The notes under the pieces were generated by a model, which saw nothing but the letters and a program-made list of their open reading frames with translations, ran no database searches and was not told where the DNA came from. DNA of 64,000 nt from Pseudomonadota bacterium (GTDB taxonomy: Bacteria > Pseudomonadota > Gammaproteobacteria > Steroidobacterales > Steroidobacteraceae), in NCBI GenBank assembly GCA_021849615.1, contig JAJZSQ010000001.1:1-64000 (forward strand), read 5' to 3'. This document shows, one piece after another, positions 43,764-53,139 of this stretch. Position 1 is the first letter of the stretch; each line of letters begins with the position of its first letter. A program made the position numbers and the translations under genes.

Positions 43764-45842
43764 GTGAACAGTCCAGTCATCGAGACTCGGGATCTGCAGC
43801 GGGTGTATCGCTCCGGAGACCTCGAAGTCGTCGCCCTCGCGGGCGTCAGTCTGACCCTCGAGCGCGGCGAGTTGGTGGCGATCATGGGCGCCTCCGGATC
43901 GGGCAAGTCGACGCTTATGGCCGTGCTCGGCTGTCTGGATCGGCCCACCGGCGGGGAATATCGGCTCGAAGGTGCAGATGTCGCCGCCCTCGGTGAGAGT
44001 GCCCTGGCGCGCGTGCGCAGCGAGCGGCTGGGATTTGTATTCCAGAGCTTCAATCTCCTGGCGCGCACCAGCGCCCTCGACAATGTGGCGCTGCCGCTCT
44101 ACTACGATCCGCGGGGTGGTGCGAGCGCGGCGCAGCGCTCACTGCGCGCTCGAGCCGCGCTCGCCCAGGTCGGACTCGCTGGCCGCGAACGCAACACGCC
44201 GGCGCAGTTGTCCGGCGGAGAACAGCAGCGAGTGGCCATCGCACGGGCGTTGATCAATGCACCGGCCGTCGTGCTGGCCGATGAGCCCACCGGTAACCTC
44301 GATACGCGCAGTTCCCATGAGGTCATGGGGATTCTGGTGCGCCTCAATCGCGAACAGCACGTGACGGTCGTCGTGGTGACCCATGAGGCGGACATCGCGG
44401 CTTACGCGGACCGGGTGATCACGATGCGAGACGGCCGCATCGTGTCCGATGAGCGGCGCAATCCCCCCCCCGCCCCGCCGCCGTCCCCGCCGCCGGGGAC
44501 CGCGCCGACGGCCGTGCCCCGTCGCAGTACGCTGCCGTTTGCCCGCATGATCCTCAGCAGCGCGCGGCAGGCCATCGTCCGCAACAAGATGCGCTCCGGG
44601 TTGACCACACTCGGGGTGCTGATCGGTGTCGCCGCGCTCATCGCCATGATGGCGGTCGGGATGGGTGCCAATCGGGCGGTCGGGGAGCTGATTCAGAGCC
44701 TCGGCACGAATATGCTCATCGTGCTGCCGGGGGCGACCACCGCCGGAGGGGTGCGCGCGGGTTTCGGTAGTGCCTCGACCCTGACGGTGGCCGATGCGGA
44801 CGCAGTGCGCCGCGACGATGCCGCCGTGGCCAAGGTGGGCTACATCATCCGCCAGAGCGCTCAAGTGCAGTATCGCAATCAGAACTGGAGCACGCTCGTG
44901 CTCGGTACCAGCGCCAATTATGCCGAGATCACCAATTGGCACATCGCGAGCGGCCGGGCGTTCGACGCCGCGGATGTCGATGCTGCGGCACTGGTGGCGG
45001 ACATCGGGCAGACCGTCGTTCACGAGCTGTTCCAGCCGTACGAGAATCCCGTCGGCGCGACCATTCTCATCAAGGGCGTGCCGATCAAAGTCATCGGCGT
45101 CTACCAGGCGAAAGGTCAGTCGCCCATGGGCCAGGATCAGGACGATCTGATCGTCATCCCGTTCACCACGGCCGAACGGCGAGTGCTCGGGGTCGCCGCA
45201 CCGATTCAATCGCAGGCGCAGAACGCCGGAACGACCTATCTCGCGCCGCCGAACCCGTTCGCGGTACAGCCGCGCCTGACCGGGTACGTGAACGCTATTT
45301 TCGTGCAGGCAGCAAGCGCATCCCAGGTCCAACGTGCCATGGACGAGGTGAGTGCCACGCTGCGCCGACGCCATAACATTCGTCGGGGGGACACGGATGA
45401 CTTCAGCGTGCGCAACCTCAGTCAGATTGCGACCGCGGCGCAGGGCAGCAGCCGGGTGATGGCACTCCTGCTGGCGACCGTTGCATCGATTTCACTGCTG
45501 GTCGGCGGCATCGGCATCATGAACATCCTGCTCGTATCGGTCACCGAGCGCACGCGCGAGATCGGTCTGCGCATGGCGCTTGGCGCTCGGCGTGCCCACG
45601 TCATGCTGCAGTTCCTCGCCGAGGCGGTGTTTCTGAGCGCGGCGGGCGGTACGGCCGGGATTGTGCTCGGGATCGGCACCTCGGAGCTGGTCGCCGTGAT
45701 TGCGGGCTGGCCGATCGAACAGTCGCTCACCGCCGTGCTCGGCGGATTCCTGTTTTCGGCTATCGTCGGGGTGTTTTTCGGTTACTACCCGGCGCGCAAG
45801 GCCGCGGCGCTGAACCCGATCGAGGCGCTCCGCTACGAATGA
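43764..45842 (+). CDS. macB: MacB-type ABC transporter, ATPase and permease in one chain
   Basis: The protein has 692 residues. The ATPase domain comes first: Walker A GASGSGKST near residue 45, signature LSGGEQQR, Walker B VLADEPTGNLD. After a proline-rich linker come the first membrane helix, a large periplasmic MacB_PCD domain (residues about 290-540) and the FtsX-like permease domain with three helices and a C-terminal PARKAAALNPIEALRYE. It exports macrolides, peptides or envelope compounds in a mechanotransmission mechanism with MacA. It starts with GTG and is tail to tail with the PAP2 genes. Confidence 0.88.
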   Translation: MNSPVIETRDLQRVYRSGDLEVVALAGVSLTLERGELVAIMGASGSGKSTLMAVLGCLDRPTGGEYRLEGADVAALGESALARVRSERLGFVFQSFNLLARTSALDNVALPLYYDPRGGASAAQRSLRARAALAQVGLAGRERNTPAQLSGGEQQRVAIARALINAPAVVLADEPTGNLDTRSSHEVMGILVRLNREQHVTVVVVTHEADIAAYADRVITMRDGRIVSDERRNPPPAPPPSPPPGTAPTAVPRRSTLPFARMILSSARQAIVRNKMRSGLTTLGVLIGVAALIAMMAVGMGANRAVGELIQSLGTNMLIVLPGATTAGGVRAGFGSASTLTVADADAVRRDDAAVAKVGYIIRQSAQVQYRNQNWSTLVLGTSANYAEITNWHIASGRAFDAADVDAAALVADIGQTVVHELFQPYENPVGATILIKGVPIKVIGVYQAKGQSPMGQDQDDLIVIPFTTAERRVLGVAAPIQSQAQNAGTTYLAPPNPFAVQPRLTGYVNAIFVQAASASQVQRAMDEVSATLRRRHNIRRGDTDDFSVRNLSQIATAAQGSSRVMALLLATVASISLLVGGIGIMNILLVSVTERTREIGLRMALGARRAHVMLQFLAEAVFLSAAGGTAGIVLGIGTSELVAVIAGWPIEQSLTAVLGGFLFSAIVGVFFGYYPARKAAALNPIEALRYE

Positions 45843-45866
45843 GCGTGCCGAGGGCCCGTGCGGTGC

Positions 45867-46673
45867 TCAGCGGCCGAGCGTCATGGAGAAGGAGAGCAGG
45901 CCGCCGCCCGGCAGCGGCGAGAACGCGATCCGCTGGCTCGGGACGCGGTTCAGGCCCATGAACGCATCGGTGAAGAACTCGGCGCAGAAGTTGCCGAGCG
46001 CCATTCCGAACAGCGTGTCCGAGGGATAGTGCCAGCCACCCTCGATGCGCGCCCAGGCCGTGGCGAAGGTCAGTCCGTGCAAACCCGCATCGAGCGCGAC
46101 GCGCACGCCGTGCGTGAGCGGAATCTGGCGCAGGTTGATCATCGCAAGCCGCGTGTACACGGCGGACGCCGTCGTGTGATTGGATGGGAAGCTGTGATCG
46201 TTGGCACGATTCGGCCGCTCTCGGTGCACCATGCGGCTGATCAGTGTATTGGATTCGATCGCGGTGGTTGCGGCGACGAGGTTGACCAGATAGCCCTTGG
46301 CCTTGTCTTCGAGCCACGTCTCGCCGAACGGCCCGCTGGGGGCAAGCAGCAGCGCGGCGATGTCGACGCCGACCGAGGCGCTGCGCAGCCGGTAACTCCA
46401 GCGGGTCGCATTGGCCTCGGAGCCGAAGATCGGGTTATGGGTGCGTCCCCAGCGGGAGATGCGCTGATCGAAGTGGCCCACCTGCAGCACCGCGGCGCCG
46501 GCGAGCGGTCCCCACACCCACGGGTCAGAGGCGGTCGTAGCCGCGGCGCGGCGCACTCGCGCCCAGCCCGGGCGTACCGTCACGTTCTGTCCCCAGCGCG
46601 CAGTGTCCGGCAGCGTCGCGCAGCCGCCGAGCGCGAGTGCGGCCAGCAGCGCGAGCGCCCGGAGCCGGCACAT
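45867..46673 (-). CDS. PAP2 family phosphatase, lipoprotein
   Basis: The protein has 268 residues. The lipobox LGGC puts the lipidated Cys near residue 18. The acid phosphatase motifs are present in order: HRERPNR, FPSNHTTAS and RIEGGWHYPSDTLFG, with the catalytic histidines in the last two. Such enzymes dephosphorylate lipid or undecaprenyl pyrophosphates or other phosphate esters in the envelope. The start ATG directly follows the stop of the next PAP2 gene (no spacing), so the two are translated as a pair. Confidence 0.82.
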   Translation of the reverse strand: MCRLRALALLAALALGGCATLPDTARWGQNVTVRPGWARVRRAAATTASDPWVWGPLAGAAVLQVGHFDQRISRWGRTHNPIFGSEANATRWSYRLRSASVGVDIAALLLAPSGPFGETWLEDKAKGYLVNLVAATTAIESNTLISRMVHRERPNRANDHSFPSNHTTASAVYTRLAMINLRQIPLTHGVRVALDAGLHGLTFATAWARIEGGWHYPSDTLFGMALGNFCAEFFTDAFMGLNRVPSQRIAFSPLPGGGLLSFSMTLGR

Positions 46674-47525
46674 TCAGAAGCTCTTGTAGAAGCCGACGGA
46701 CACGCCGCGCGGCAGGATTTCGACCAGCAGGGGGACCTTGCGCTGGGATGCCCAATAGCCAAAGGCCGTCCCGAGCAGCCAGCCGGCGAGCACGTCGGAC
46801 TGCCAGTGACCCTGGCTCTTCATGCGGCCATAAGCATCGTAGACCGGCAGCAGCTCGGCGGCCCAGATCCAGGGATAGCGGTGGCGGTAGTGCAGAATGA
46901 AAGGGGTGACGAAACTGGCCTGCAGCGTGACTTCGCCGCTCGGGAAGCTCTGATCGGTGCCCCGGAAAAACGCGTTAGGACCCTGGTTCTGGTAGGGGCG
47001 TGCGCGGCGGAACGTGTATTTCAACGCGTCTGCCGCGAAGCCCGCGAACACCGACGCGTCGGCGGATTGCCAGAACACGTGGCCGAGTCCCTTGTGATTG
47101 CCGAAAAACAGCGCGCCGGCCGCTTCGGCGGCAACGGTGCCGAATTCCAGGCCCAATTGGTTCGACCGGGAGAAAATCCCGTTGTTGTCCTGCGGCTTGA
47201 GTTTGTAATCGATGCCGAAGGGCCCGTGACTGCTGCCTTCGTGGATGCGCATGGCGGCGAGGAACGCGACGGCGCCGGCCGTCGGCAGCACCCAGCGCTT
47301 GCGCCACCAGGCGCGAGCGCCCAGATGCATCTTCTTGCCGGTCGCCGGGCTCGATGTCACCGTCGTGGTGCTCGAGTGTGCGGATCGGTTCCGGGGCGCG
47401 CCGCCGGCCACGGCTCGCACCGGCGCGCACAACTGCAGCATGACCAGTGGCACCGCCGGCAGCAGCTTGCGCAACGCCGTGTTCCGTGTGGTGATCGCGG
47501 TTTCCGCTCCGACGGCTGCGTTCAT
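46674..47525 (-). CDS. PAP2 family phosphatase, second copy
   Basis: The protein has 283 residues. The phosphatase motifs are KYTFRRARP, SFPSGEVTLQ and RMKSQGHWQSDVLAG. The N-terminus is hydrophobic (LPAVPLVMLQLCAPVRAVAGG) and looks like an export signal. It is first in a two-gene unit with the PAP2 lipoprotein at 45867-46673. The two proteins differ too much to be a recent duplication. Confidence 0.8.
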   Translation of the reverse strand: MNAAVGAETAITTRNTALRKLLPAVPLVMLQLCAPVRAVAGGAPRNRSAHSSTTTVTSSPATGKKMHLGARAWWRKRWVLPTAGAVAFLAAMRIHEGSSHGPFGIDYKLKPQDNNGIFSRSNQLGLEFGTVAAEAAGALFFGNHKGLGHVFWQSADASVFAGFAADALKYTFRRARPYQNQGPNAFFRGTDQSFPSGEVTLQASFVTPFILHYRHRYPWIWAAELLPVYDAYGRMKSQGHWQSDVLAGWLLGTAFGYWASQRKVPLLVEILPRGVSVGFYKSF

Positions 47526-47821
47526 AAGGCCCCCAGATCACGCGCTGCGATTGACCCGGTTCGCACGGCCCCGAGGGGTCATGCGCCGAACTTCAGGTCC
47601 GGATGTGCTGAACCGGCATCGACGGGCGTCGTAGACCGCGGGATGCCCCACGGCGCGGTACCCGACGACGCTTAGAAGGCGAGCGGGGCGGATGGTTCCC
47701 CCTGGAACGCGTGCTCACGTCGCACCGCGCCGGTGTGTCGCAAAATCATCACATCTGCTCGACGGCCGCCGCGGGTGTGGCACGCATTGTCCTGCGGCGC
47801 GCCGCTGGTAAGCTGGCGGGC

Positions 47822-48457
47822 ATGCACACCGCTTCGCCACCGGGCTTCGATGACGCGCAGCAGCGCTGGAATGAACGGTTCTCACAGCCGGGCTACCTGT
47901 TCGGGCGCGAGCCCAATGCCTTCCTGGTCCAGCAGAGCGCACGGCTGGCGCCGCGCTCGCGTGTCCTGTGCGTGGCCGACGGAGAGGGCCGCAACAGCAC
48001 GTGGCTCGCCGCACGCGGTCACGAGGTGACCGCATTCGATCTGTCCCCGGTCGCGGTGCAAAAGGCGCAGGCCCTGGCCGCCGAGCAGGGCGTTCCGGTC
48101 GAGTATCTCATCGCGGGTGCCGACACCTGGACGTGGACGGAAGCGAAGTATGACGCGGTCGCGGCGATCTTCATCCAGTTTGCCGCGCCCGCGCTGCGCA
48201 CCGCGCTGTTCGCGGGGATGTGGCAGACCCTCAAGTCCGGTGGACTGCTGTTGATTCAAGGCTACACGCCGAAGCAGCTGCAGTACCGGACAGGTGGACC
48301 TGGGCAGCTCGATCATCTGTATACGGCGGATCTGCTGCGTGAACTGCTGCCCGAGGCGCAGTGGCTCGAGCTGCGCGAGCACGATGCGGTGCTCGGTGAA
48401 GGCAGTGCCCATCGGGGTCCTTCTGCGCTCATCGATGCGGTGGCGCGCAAGCCGTAG
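47822..48457 (+). CDS. SAM-dependent methyltransferase (TehB-like)
   Basis: This class I methyltransferase has 211 residues. It shows WNERFSQPGYLFGREPNAFL at the N-terminus, the SAM loop VLCVADGEGRNSTWLA, HEVTAFDLSPVAVQKA and later GLLLIQGYTPKQLQY. This is the style of the TehB and thiopurine methyltransferase groups. The ATG at 47822 is chosen over an in-frame upstream ATG at 47711 because family similarity starts there. It is followed by an MFS gene 40 bases later. Confidence 0.8.
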   Translation: MHTASPPGFDDAQQRWNERFSQPGYLFGREPNAFLVQQSARLAPRSRVLCVADGEGRNSTWLAARGHEVTAFDLSPVAVQKAQALAAEQGVPVEYLIAGADTWTWTEAKYDAVAAIFIQFAAPALRTALFAGMWQTLKSGGLLLIQGYTPKQLQYRTGGPGQLDHLYTADLLRELLPEAQWLELREHDAVLGEGSAHRGPSALIDAVARKP

Positions 48458-48497
48458 TTCCGAGCCGAACGAGCGGCATTACAGGAGAGTCACCCGC

Positions 48498-49679
48498 GTG
48501 AATACTCGACCCTTGCCCCGGGACGCCTGGCTGCTGTGCTTCTCCGCATTCAGCGCCGATCTCGGCTATCAGGGCGTTACGGCGCTCTTTCCGCTGTACC
48601 TGGTGTTCCAGCTGCACGCATCGCTCTATGCGTACGGAGTCGTCACCGCAATTGCCTTCGGCGGCGGCGCTTTCGTCGGCTATCTCGGTGGACTGGCCGG
48701 AGATCGCTTCGACCGCAAGGCGGTGGCGGTGGCGGGCAATGTGCTGATTCCGCTGATGGCGCTCGCGGGGCTTGCCCACTCGCTCGACCTGTCAGCGCTG
48801 CTGTACGTGCTGGGCTGGTGGGCGCGGTACTTCCGCAGCCCGCCGCGCCGGGCGCTGCTGGTGAGCGCGACGCCGCCGCAGGAACGCTCGCGCGCCTTCG
48901 GCACGCTCCACGCGCTCGACATCGGCGGCGGGATGCTCTCGGCGCTGCTGGCGCTCGGGGCGCTGTGGATGAAGATCCCGATCGCGACGATGATGCTCTG
49001 GGCGGTCGTGCCGCTGCTCGCCTCCACGGTGCTGCTGCTGCTCGTGCGCCGCGAGGAGGTGTATGGGCAACAGACTCCCGGCGCGCCGAGTGCCCATGCC
49101 CGTGTGCCGCGCCAGACGGTGCTGCTGGCGCTGCTGGTGTCCGCCACGTTGTACGGCTTCAGCTTCTACAACCTGGGCTTTCCGATCGTCACGGCCACCG
49201 CCGAGCATGCCGCGGCACGCTACGAGTGGGGTGTGCTCGCCTATGTGGTCTATCTCGGGGTCTCGGCGCTCAGCGGCTACGTGCTCGGCACGCGACGCAC
49301 CTCCTCGGGCCGCGCCGTGTGGCTGTTCGGCTATCTGCCCTCGGCGCTCGGATCCGGTCTGATCGGCCTCACTGTGGCATGGCATCTGCAGCCGGCGGCA
49401 ATCTATCTCGCCGTCGCGGTGCTGGGGTTCGGCATGGGGGCGGTGGAGACCTTTGAGCCGACGCTGGTGTCCTCGCTCGTCAGCCACACGCGCCTCGGGC
49501 GCGGCATGGGCTTCCTGTCGGTCTCGCGTGCCCTCGGGCAGTTCCTCTCGAACCTGGTCATGGGGCTGTTGTTCGTGTTCGGGCCCGCGGTGCCGTATGC
49601 CTATGCATTCGCCTCCGCGCTGCTGGCCGCGCTGGTCTTTGGCAGCGTCGAGCTCCTCGCACGGCGCCCCGCGGCGTAG
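48498..49679 (+). CDS. MFS transporter, multidrug-type
   Basis: The protein has 393 residues and twelve hydrophobic segments. The MFS loop motif between helices 2 and 3 is GGLAGDRFDRKAVAVAGN, and helix 5 carries RSPPRRALLVSATPPQERSRAFG. The GTG at 48498 is preceded by AGGAGA. It may be co-transcribed with the methyltransferase just upstream. The substrate cannot be told. Confidence 0.82.
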   Translation: MNTRPLPRDAWLLCFSAFSADLGYQGVTALFPLYLVFQLHASLYAYGVVTAIAFGGGAFVGYLGGLAGDRFDRKAVAVAGNVLIPLMALAGLAHSLDLSALLYVLGWWARYFRSPPRRALLVSATPPQERSRAFGTLHALDIGGGMLSALLALGALWMKIPIATMMLWAVVPLLASTVLLLLVRREEVYGQQTPGAPSAHARVPRQTVLLALLVSATLYGFSFYNLGFPIVTATAEHAAARYEWGVLAYVVYLGVSALSGYVLGTRRTSSGRAVWLFGYLPSALGSGLIGLTVAWHLQPAAIYLAVAVLGFGMGAVETFEPTLVSSLVSHTRLGRGMGFLSVSRALGQFLSNLVMGLLFVFGPAVPYAYAFASALLAALVFGSVELLARRPAA

Positions 49680-49690
49680 CGGGCCGCAAG

Positions 49691-49723
49691 CAAAAAAAAA
49701 GAAGACCCCGCGCGGGCGGGGTC
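49691..49723 (-). terminator. Intrinsic terminator pointing leftward
   Basis: Read on the minus strand, GACCCCGC and GCGGGGTC form an 8-base stem with a 4-base loop, followed by TTC and nine T residues. This is a strong Rho-independent terminator for leftward transcription, or an end for the rightward MFS message only if read in reverse. No leftward gene is known to its right for several kilobases. Confidence 0.7.
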
Positions 49724-50156
49724 GGTCGCTTGCTTGCATCGAGTCGTGCTTCTTTATTTTTCTAACGTGGCACGGTACGGCATACGTCTGTGTTCGCAGC
49801 GTGCCCGTGCTTTCTCGGAATTTCCTTACTGTCGCTTGTTCTTCCCCCCGTGGACCCTCGGGCGGTCCGCAGTGAGCAAATACCAGCAAACCCTGTGCCA
49901 GGGAGTCCTTCAATGCCGGTCCAATGACATATCGGCACTGTATCGGCGCCCGAATGTGACGTAATGTCCACTTACGTGAAATGATTTCCCATATTCTTTG
50001 CGCGATGATTCGCCCCGGAGGGGTACGCGGCGCCCGGAATTGGCTCGATTGTAAGAAAAATCGACTTTTTCTCGGCGCCTCAGTGCCCCAAAAGACTGCT
50101 GTGTTGTCGTTAAGTCAATGAGTTTAAAGGCTATTTTTATATAGCTTGAGGTGTAA
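49724..50156. other. Intergenic region, candidate leftward small RNA
   Basis: About 430 bases lie between the MFS and the lytic transglycosylase genes. There is no convincing open frame. The segment is richer in A and T toward 50060-50156, where promoters for both directions could lie. The leftward terminator at 49691-49723 implies a transcript entering it from this region. I could not match it to 6S RNA, tmRNA, RNase P RNA or SRP RNA by eye. Confidence 0.35.
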
Positions 50157-52544
50157 ATGAAATCGACGGGCAACTTCAGGACGGTGCCCGGCGTGTTGCG
50201 CCTGCTCTGGACGGCTTTTCTGGCGACATTCGCCGCCCGGGCCCTAGCGGCCGACGCGGTTCTGCCCTGTCCGCCGCAGCTGCGCACCGCAGTGCACTTC
50301 TGGATCCGCGTCTATACGCAGATCGACACGAATGAAGGGTTCCTGCACGACCCGAACCATCTCGGGGTCGTCTATGCGACCGTGCGCTTTGCGCCGGGCA
50401 GTCCGCCTGCGCAGCGCCAGCGCATCGTCGATCGCCAGCGCGACCGCATCGCCGCGCAGCTGCGCAGCATCGCCGCCGGCGTTCGGCCGCTCACGCCCGA
50501 GGAGCGGCGCCTTCGGGCGTTGTGGGGGCCGCACCCCAGTCCCTCGCTGCTGCGCGAGGCGGCCGGCGAGATCCGCTTCCAGCTCGGCCAGTCGAACCGC
50601 TTCGAAGCCGGGTTGATCCGCTCGGGCGCCTGGCAGCATGCGATTGCCCGGGCGCTCGCGGCGCACGGCTTGCCGCCGCAGCTGGCCGCGCTGCCGCTGG
50701 TGGAGTCCGCCTACAATCCGCGCGCGTATTCAAAGGATGGCGCGGCCGGCCTGTGGCAGTTCATGCCCGGCACGGCCGAGCGCTTCCTGCATATCGACGC
50801 CGCGCTCGATCAGCGCTTCGATCCGTTCAGCGCCACCGTAGCGGCCGCGCAGCTGCTGTCGTACAACTACCGCATTCTCGGCACGTGGCCGCTCGCGATC
50901 ACCGCCTATAACCAGGGCGTCGCCGGCATGCTGCGTGCCGTGCACGTGGAGGGCACCCGCGATCTGGGCATCATCGTGCGGCGCTATCACACGGCGATGT
51001 TCGGGTTCGCCTCGCGCAATTTCTACGCATCGTTCCTGGCCGCGCTATACGTCGATCAGCACGCGCAGCGCTACTTCGGGTCGCTGCGACGGCTTCCGGA
51101 GGAGCACTTCCAGGAGCTGACCCTTCCGGGCTACGTCTCCGTGGATGCGATCGAGCGGGCTGCGGACGTCGGCGCGGCCCGGTTGCGCGAGCTGAATCCG
51201 GGCCTGCGCCCCCCCGTGTGGGGCGGCGAACTCGACGTGCCGAAGGGGTACCGGCTGCGTCTGCCGGCCGCCGGTGTGCACTGGACCGTTGCAGCACTGC
51301 GGGCGCGTCTGGGCGCGCAGGCGATCCTGGCTGCGCAATTGCGCCCGCCGGTGTACCGCGTGCAGCCGGGCGATACGCTCTCGGGCATTGCGGCGCGTTA
51401 CCACATCGACATGTGGGCCCTCGCGCGCTTCAACGGCATGCCGGTCGGCGGCATGTTGCGGATCGGGGAGCAGCTGCGATTGCCAGGCGCCTCGCGGCCG
51501 CCCGCGCAGGTGGTGGCCCAGGCAGCGCCCGTGAGCGCCTCTCCCGGGGCGCGCACGGCGCTCTATCGGGTGCGTCCGGGCGATACCCTGACCGGAATCG
51601 CGGCTCGGTACGGCATCAGCCCGGCCGCATTGGCGCAGCGCAACGGGATTGGGCTCACTACCCTGCTGCACGTCGGTGAGCCGCTGCGCCTGGCGACCCC
51701 GGTGCCCTCGAGCGCGCCTGCCGCAAGCGGCGCGCTCGCCGCGGTTTACCGAGTCCGCGCCGGCGATACGCTCAGCGCGATTGCGGCCCATTACGGCCTC
51801 AGTCCGCGCGCATTGGCGCAGCGCAACGGCATTGCCGTGAATGCGCTCCTGCGGGTCGGCGAGCCGCTGCAGCTGCCGGGCCGCGCCCCGAGCGCCACTG
51901 TGCTGGCCTCGAATGTCACGGCTGGACATGCGCCGTTGCCGGCGGCGGCTTCGCCGGTGGCTGCCGGTAAGGCCTTGGCGGTCGCCCAGGCCGTCACGCA
52001 CGCCGCGCCGGCGGCGCCGGCGGCGGACCCGCAGCCGGTCTCGGCGCGCCAGGCCAAGGCCATCGGGCCGATGCTCGGGCCCGAAGCCGATCCGGCGCGC
52101 AGCGTGGATCCGGCCAACTACCGGGTGGCCGCGAACGGCACGATCCGCGTGGCGCCGGCGGAGTCGCTCGGCTACTACGCGCAGTGGCTCGGCGTCAGCG
52201 CCATGGACCTGCGTCGTTTGAATCACCTGACCTTTCATCAGCCGGTGCGCATCGGGGAGCGCATCCGACTCGATTTTCATTCTGTGACGCCCCAGGAATT
52301 TACGGCCCGGCGCCTCGCCTACCATCAGGCGCTGGAACAGAGCTACTTTGCCCGCTACCGGATCGATGGAACGCGCAAGTACGTCACGCGCAGCGGCGAC
52401 TCACTGTGGACGCTGACGCGCCGCTTCAGCGATCTGCCAGCGTGGTTGCTGCGCCAGTACAATCCGCACACGGACTTTTTCACCTTGCACCCCGGAACCC
52501 CGCTGGTGATTCCGCGCATCGTGCCGGCCGGTGCCGCCGGCTGA
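50157..52544 (+). CDS. LysM lytic transglycosylase (MltD-like)
   Basis: The protein has 795 residues. After a signal peptide it has an SLT domain with catalytic Glu183 (LPLVESAYNPRAYSKDGAAG), then WQFMPGTAERF and AITAYNQGVAG. Three LysM repeats follow (VYRVQPGDTLSGIA, LYRVRPGDTLTGIA, VYRVRAGDTLSAIA), each with a linker. Then comes an Ala/Pro-rich spacer, a degenerate LysM, and a last LysM-like unit (KYVTRSGDSLWTLTRRF). It cleaves peptidoglycan glycan strands in the periplasm. MltD of E. coli has two LysM and is much shorter, so this version has an extended wall-binding tail. An L,D-transpeptidase gene follows. Confidence 0.88.
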   Translation: MKSTGNFRTVPGVLRLLWTAFLATFAARALAADAVLPCPPQLRTAVHFWIRVYTQIDTNEGFLHDPNHLGVVYATVRFAPGSPPAQRQRIVDRQRDRIAAQLRSIAAGVRPLTPEERRLRALWGPHPSPSLLREAAGEIRFQLGQSNRFEAGLIRSGAWQHAIARALAAHGLPPQLAALPLVESAYNPRAYSKDGAAGLWQFMPGTAERFLHIDAALDQRFDPFSATVAAAQLLSYNYRILGTWPLAITAYNQGVAGMLRAVHVEGTRDLGIIVRRYHTAMFGFASRNFYASFLAALYVDQHAQRYFGSLRRLPEEHFQELTLPGYVSVDAIERAADVGAARLRELNPGLRPPVWGGELDVPKGYRLRLPAAGVHWTVAALRARLGAQAILAAQLRPPVYRVQPGDTLSGIAARYHIDMWALARFNGMPVGGMLRIGEQLRLPGASRPPAQVVAQAAPVSASPGARTALYRVRPGDTLTGIAARYGISPAALAQRNGIGLTTLLHVGEPLRLATPVPSSAPAASGALAAVYRVRAGDTLSAIAAHYGLSPRALAQRNGIAVNALLRVGEPLQLPGRAPSATVLASNVTAGHAPLPAAASPVAAGKALAVAQAVTHAAPAAPAADPQPVSARQAKAIGPMLGPEADPARSVDPANYRVAANGTIRVAPAESLGYYAQWLGVSAMDLRRLNHLTFHQPVRIGERIRLDFHSVTPQEFTARRLAYHQALEQSYFARYRIDGTRKYVTRSGDSLWTLTRRFSDLPAWLLRQYNPHTDFFTLHPGTPLVIPRIVPAGAAG

Positions 52545-52570
52545 GCGCACCTGCCCGATTCGAGCGATGT

Positions 52571-52576
52571 CTATAA
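52571..52576 (+). promoter_or_regulatory. Likely -10 box of the L,D-transpeptidase gene
   Basis: A consensus TATAAT with an upstream TG lies nine bases before the ATG at 52585. A transcript starting from it would be leaderless. Confidence 0.45.
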
Positions 52577-52584
52577 TGTCTGCC

Positions 52585-53121
52585 ATGCGCCTGCCCAAAA
52601 TCACCCTGACACTCTCGCTGCTTGTCGCCGCCGCAGCGCATGCCGCACCGACTCCGCGGGCCGGGCGAGTGCCGCTGCTCGCCGATCCGCACCTGCCGCA
52701 CGTGCAGTACGTGCTGGTGAAGAAGTCCGCCCGGCGCCTGTACCTGATGAACGGTGATCAGGTGGTGCGCTCCTTTCGCATCCATCTCGGCCTGATGCCC
52801 AATGGACCGAAAGAGCGCTCCGGGGACTACCGCACGCCGGTCGGCTGGTACCACCTGGTGCGGCGCGACCCGCGCAGCGAGTTCTTCCTGTCGATCCAGA
52901 TCTCCTATCCGAACCGGGCCGATCGGGCCCGCGCGCGTGCGCATCATTGGCAGCCGGGCGGGGAGATCATGATCCACGGCCTGCCGAACCACCTGCACAG
53001 TTCGCTCTCGTACTACCTGCACAGCGACTGGACCGATGGCTGCATCGCGCTGTCGGATGCCAACATGATGCAGATCTGGATGATGACGCGTGACGGCATG
53101 CCGATCGACATCCAGCCCTGA
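52585..53121 (+). CDS. L,D-transpeptidase family protein (YkuD domain)
   Basis: The protein has 178 residues. It has a signal peptide (MRLPKITLTLSLLVAAAAHA) and a YkuD domain with YVLVKKSARRLYLMNGDQVV, GDYRTPVGWYHL, the His of MIHGLPN, and the catalytic Cys in DWTDGCIALSDANM. Such enzymes make 3-3 crosslinks in peptidoglycan or attach proteins to it. I chose the ATG at 52585 because it gives a clean signal peptide; ATGs at 52567 and 52576 are in frame. It directly follows the transglycosylase gene, so both act on the cell wall. Confidence 0.85.
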   Translation: MRLPKITLTLSLLVAAAAHAAPTPRAGRVPLLADPHLPHVQYVLVKKSARRLYLMNGDQVVRSFRIHLGLMPNGPKERSGDYRTPVGWYHLVRRDPRSEFFLSIQISYPNRADRARARAHHWQPGGEIMIHGLPNHLHSSLSYYLHSDWTDGCIALSDANMMQIWMMTRDGMPIDIQP

Positions 53122-53139
53122 GGCGGCGCGCGGTACCTG

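Noticed and set aside
45858..47675. Long rightward open frame opposite the two PAP2 genes
   Set aside because: The minus strand carries clear phosphatase motifs; the plus-strand translation is low-complexity.
49704..49723. Terminator for the MFS gene ending at 49679
   Set aside because: On the plus strand the stem is preceded, not followed, by the homopolymer run, so it would act only leftward.
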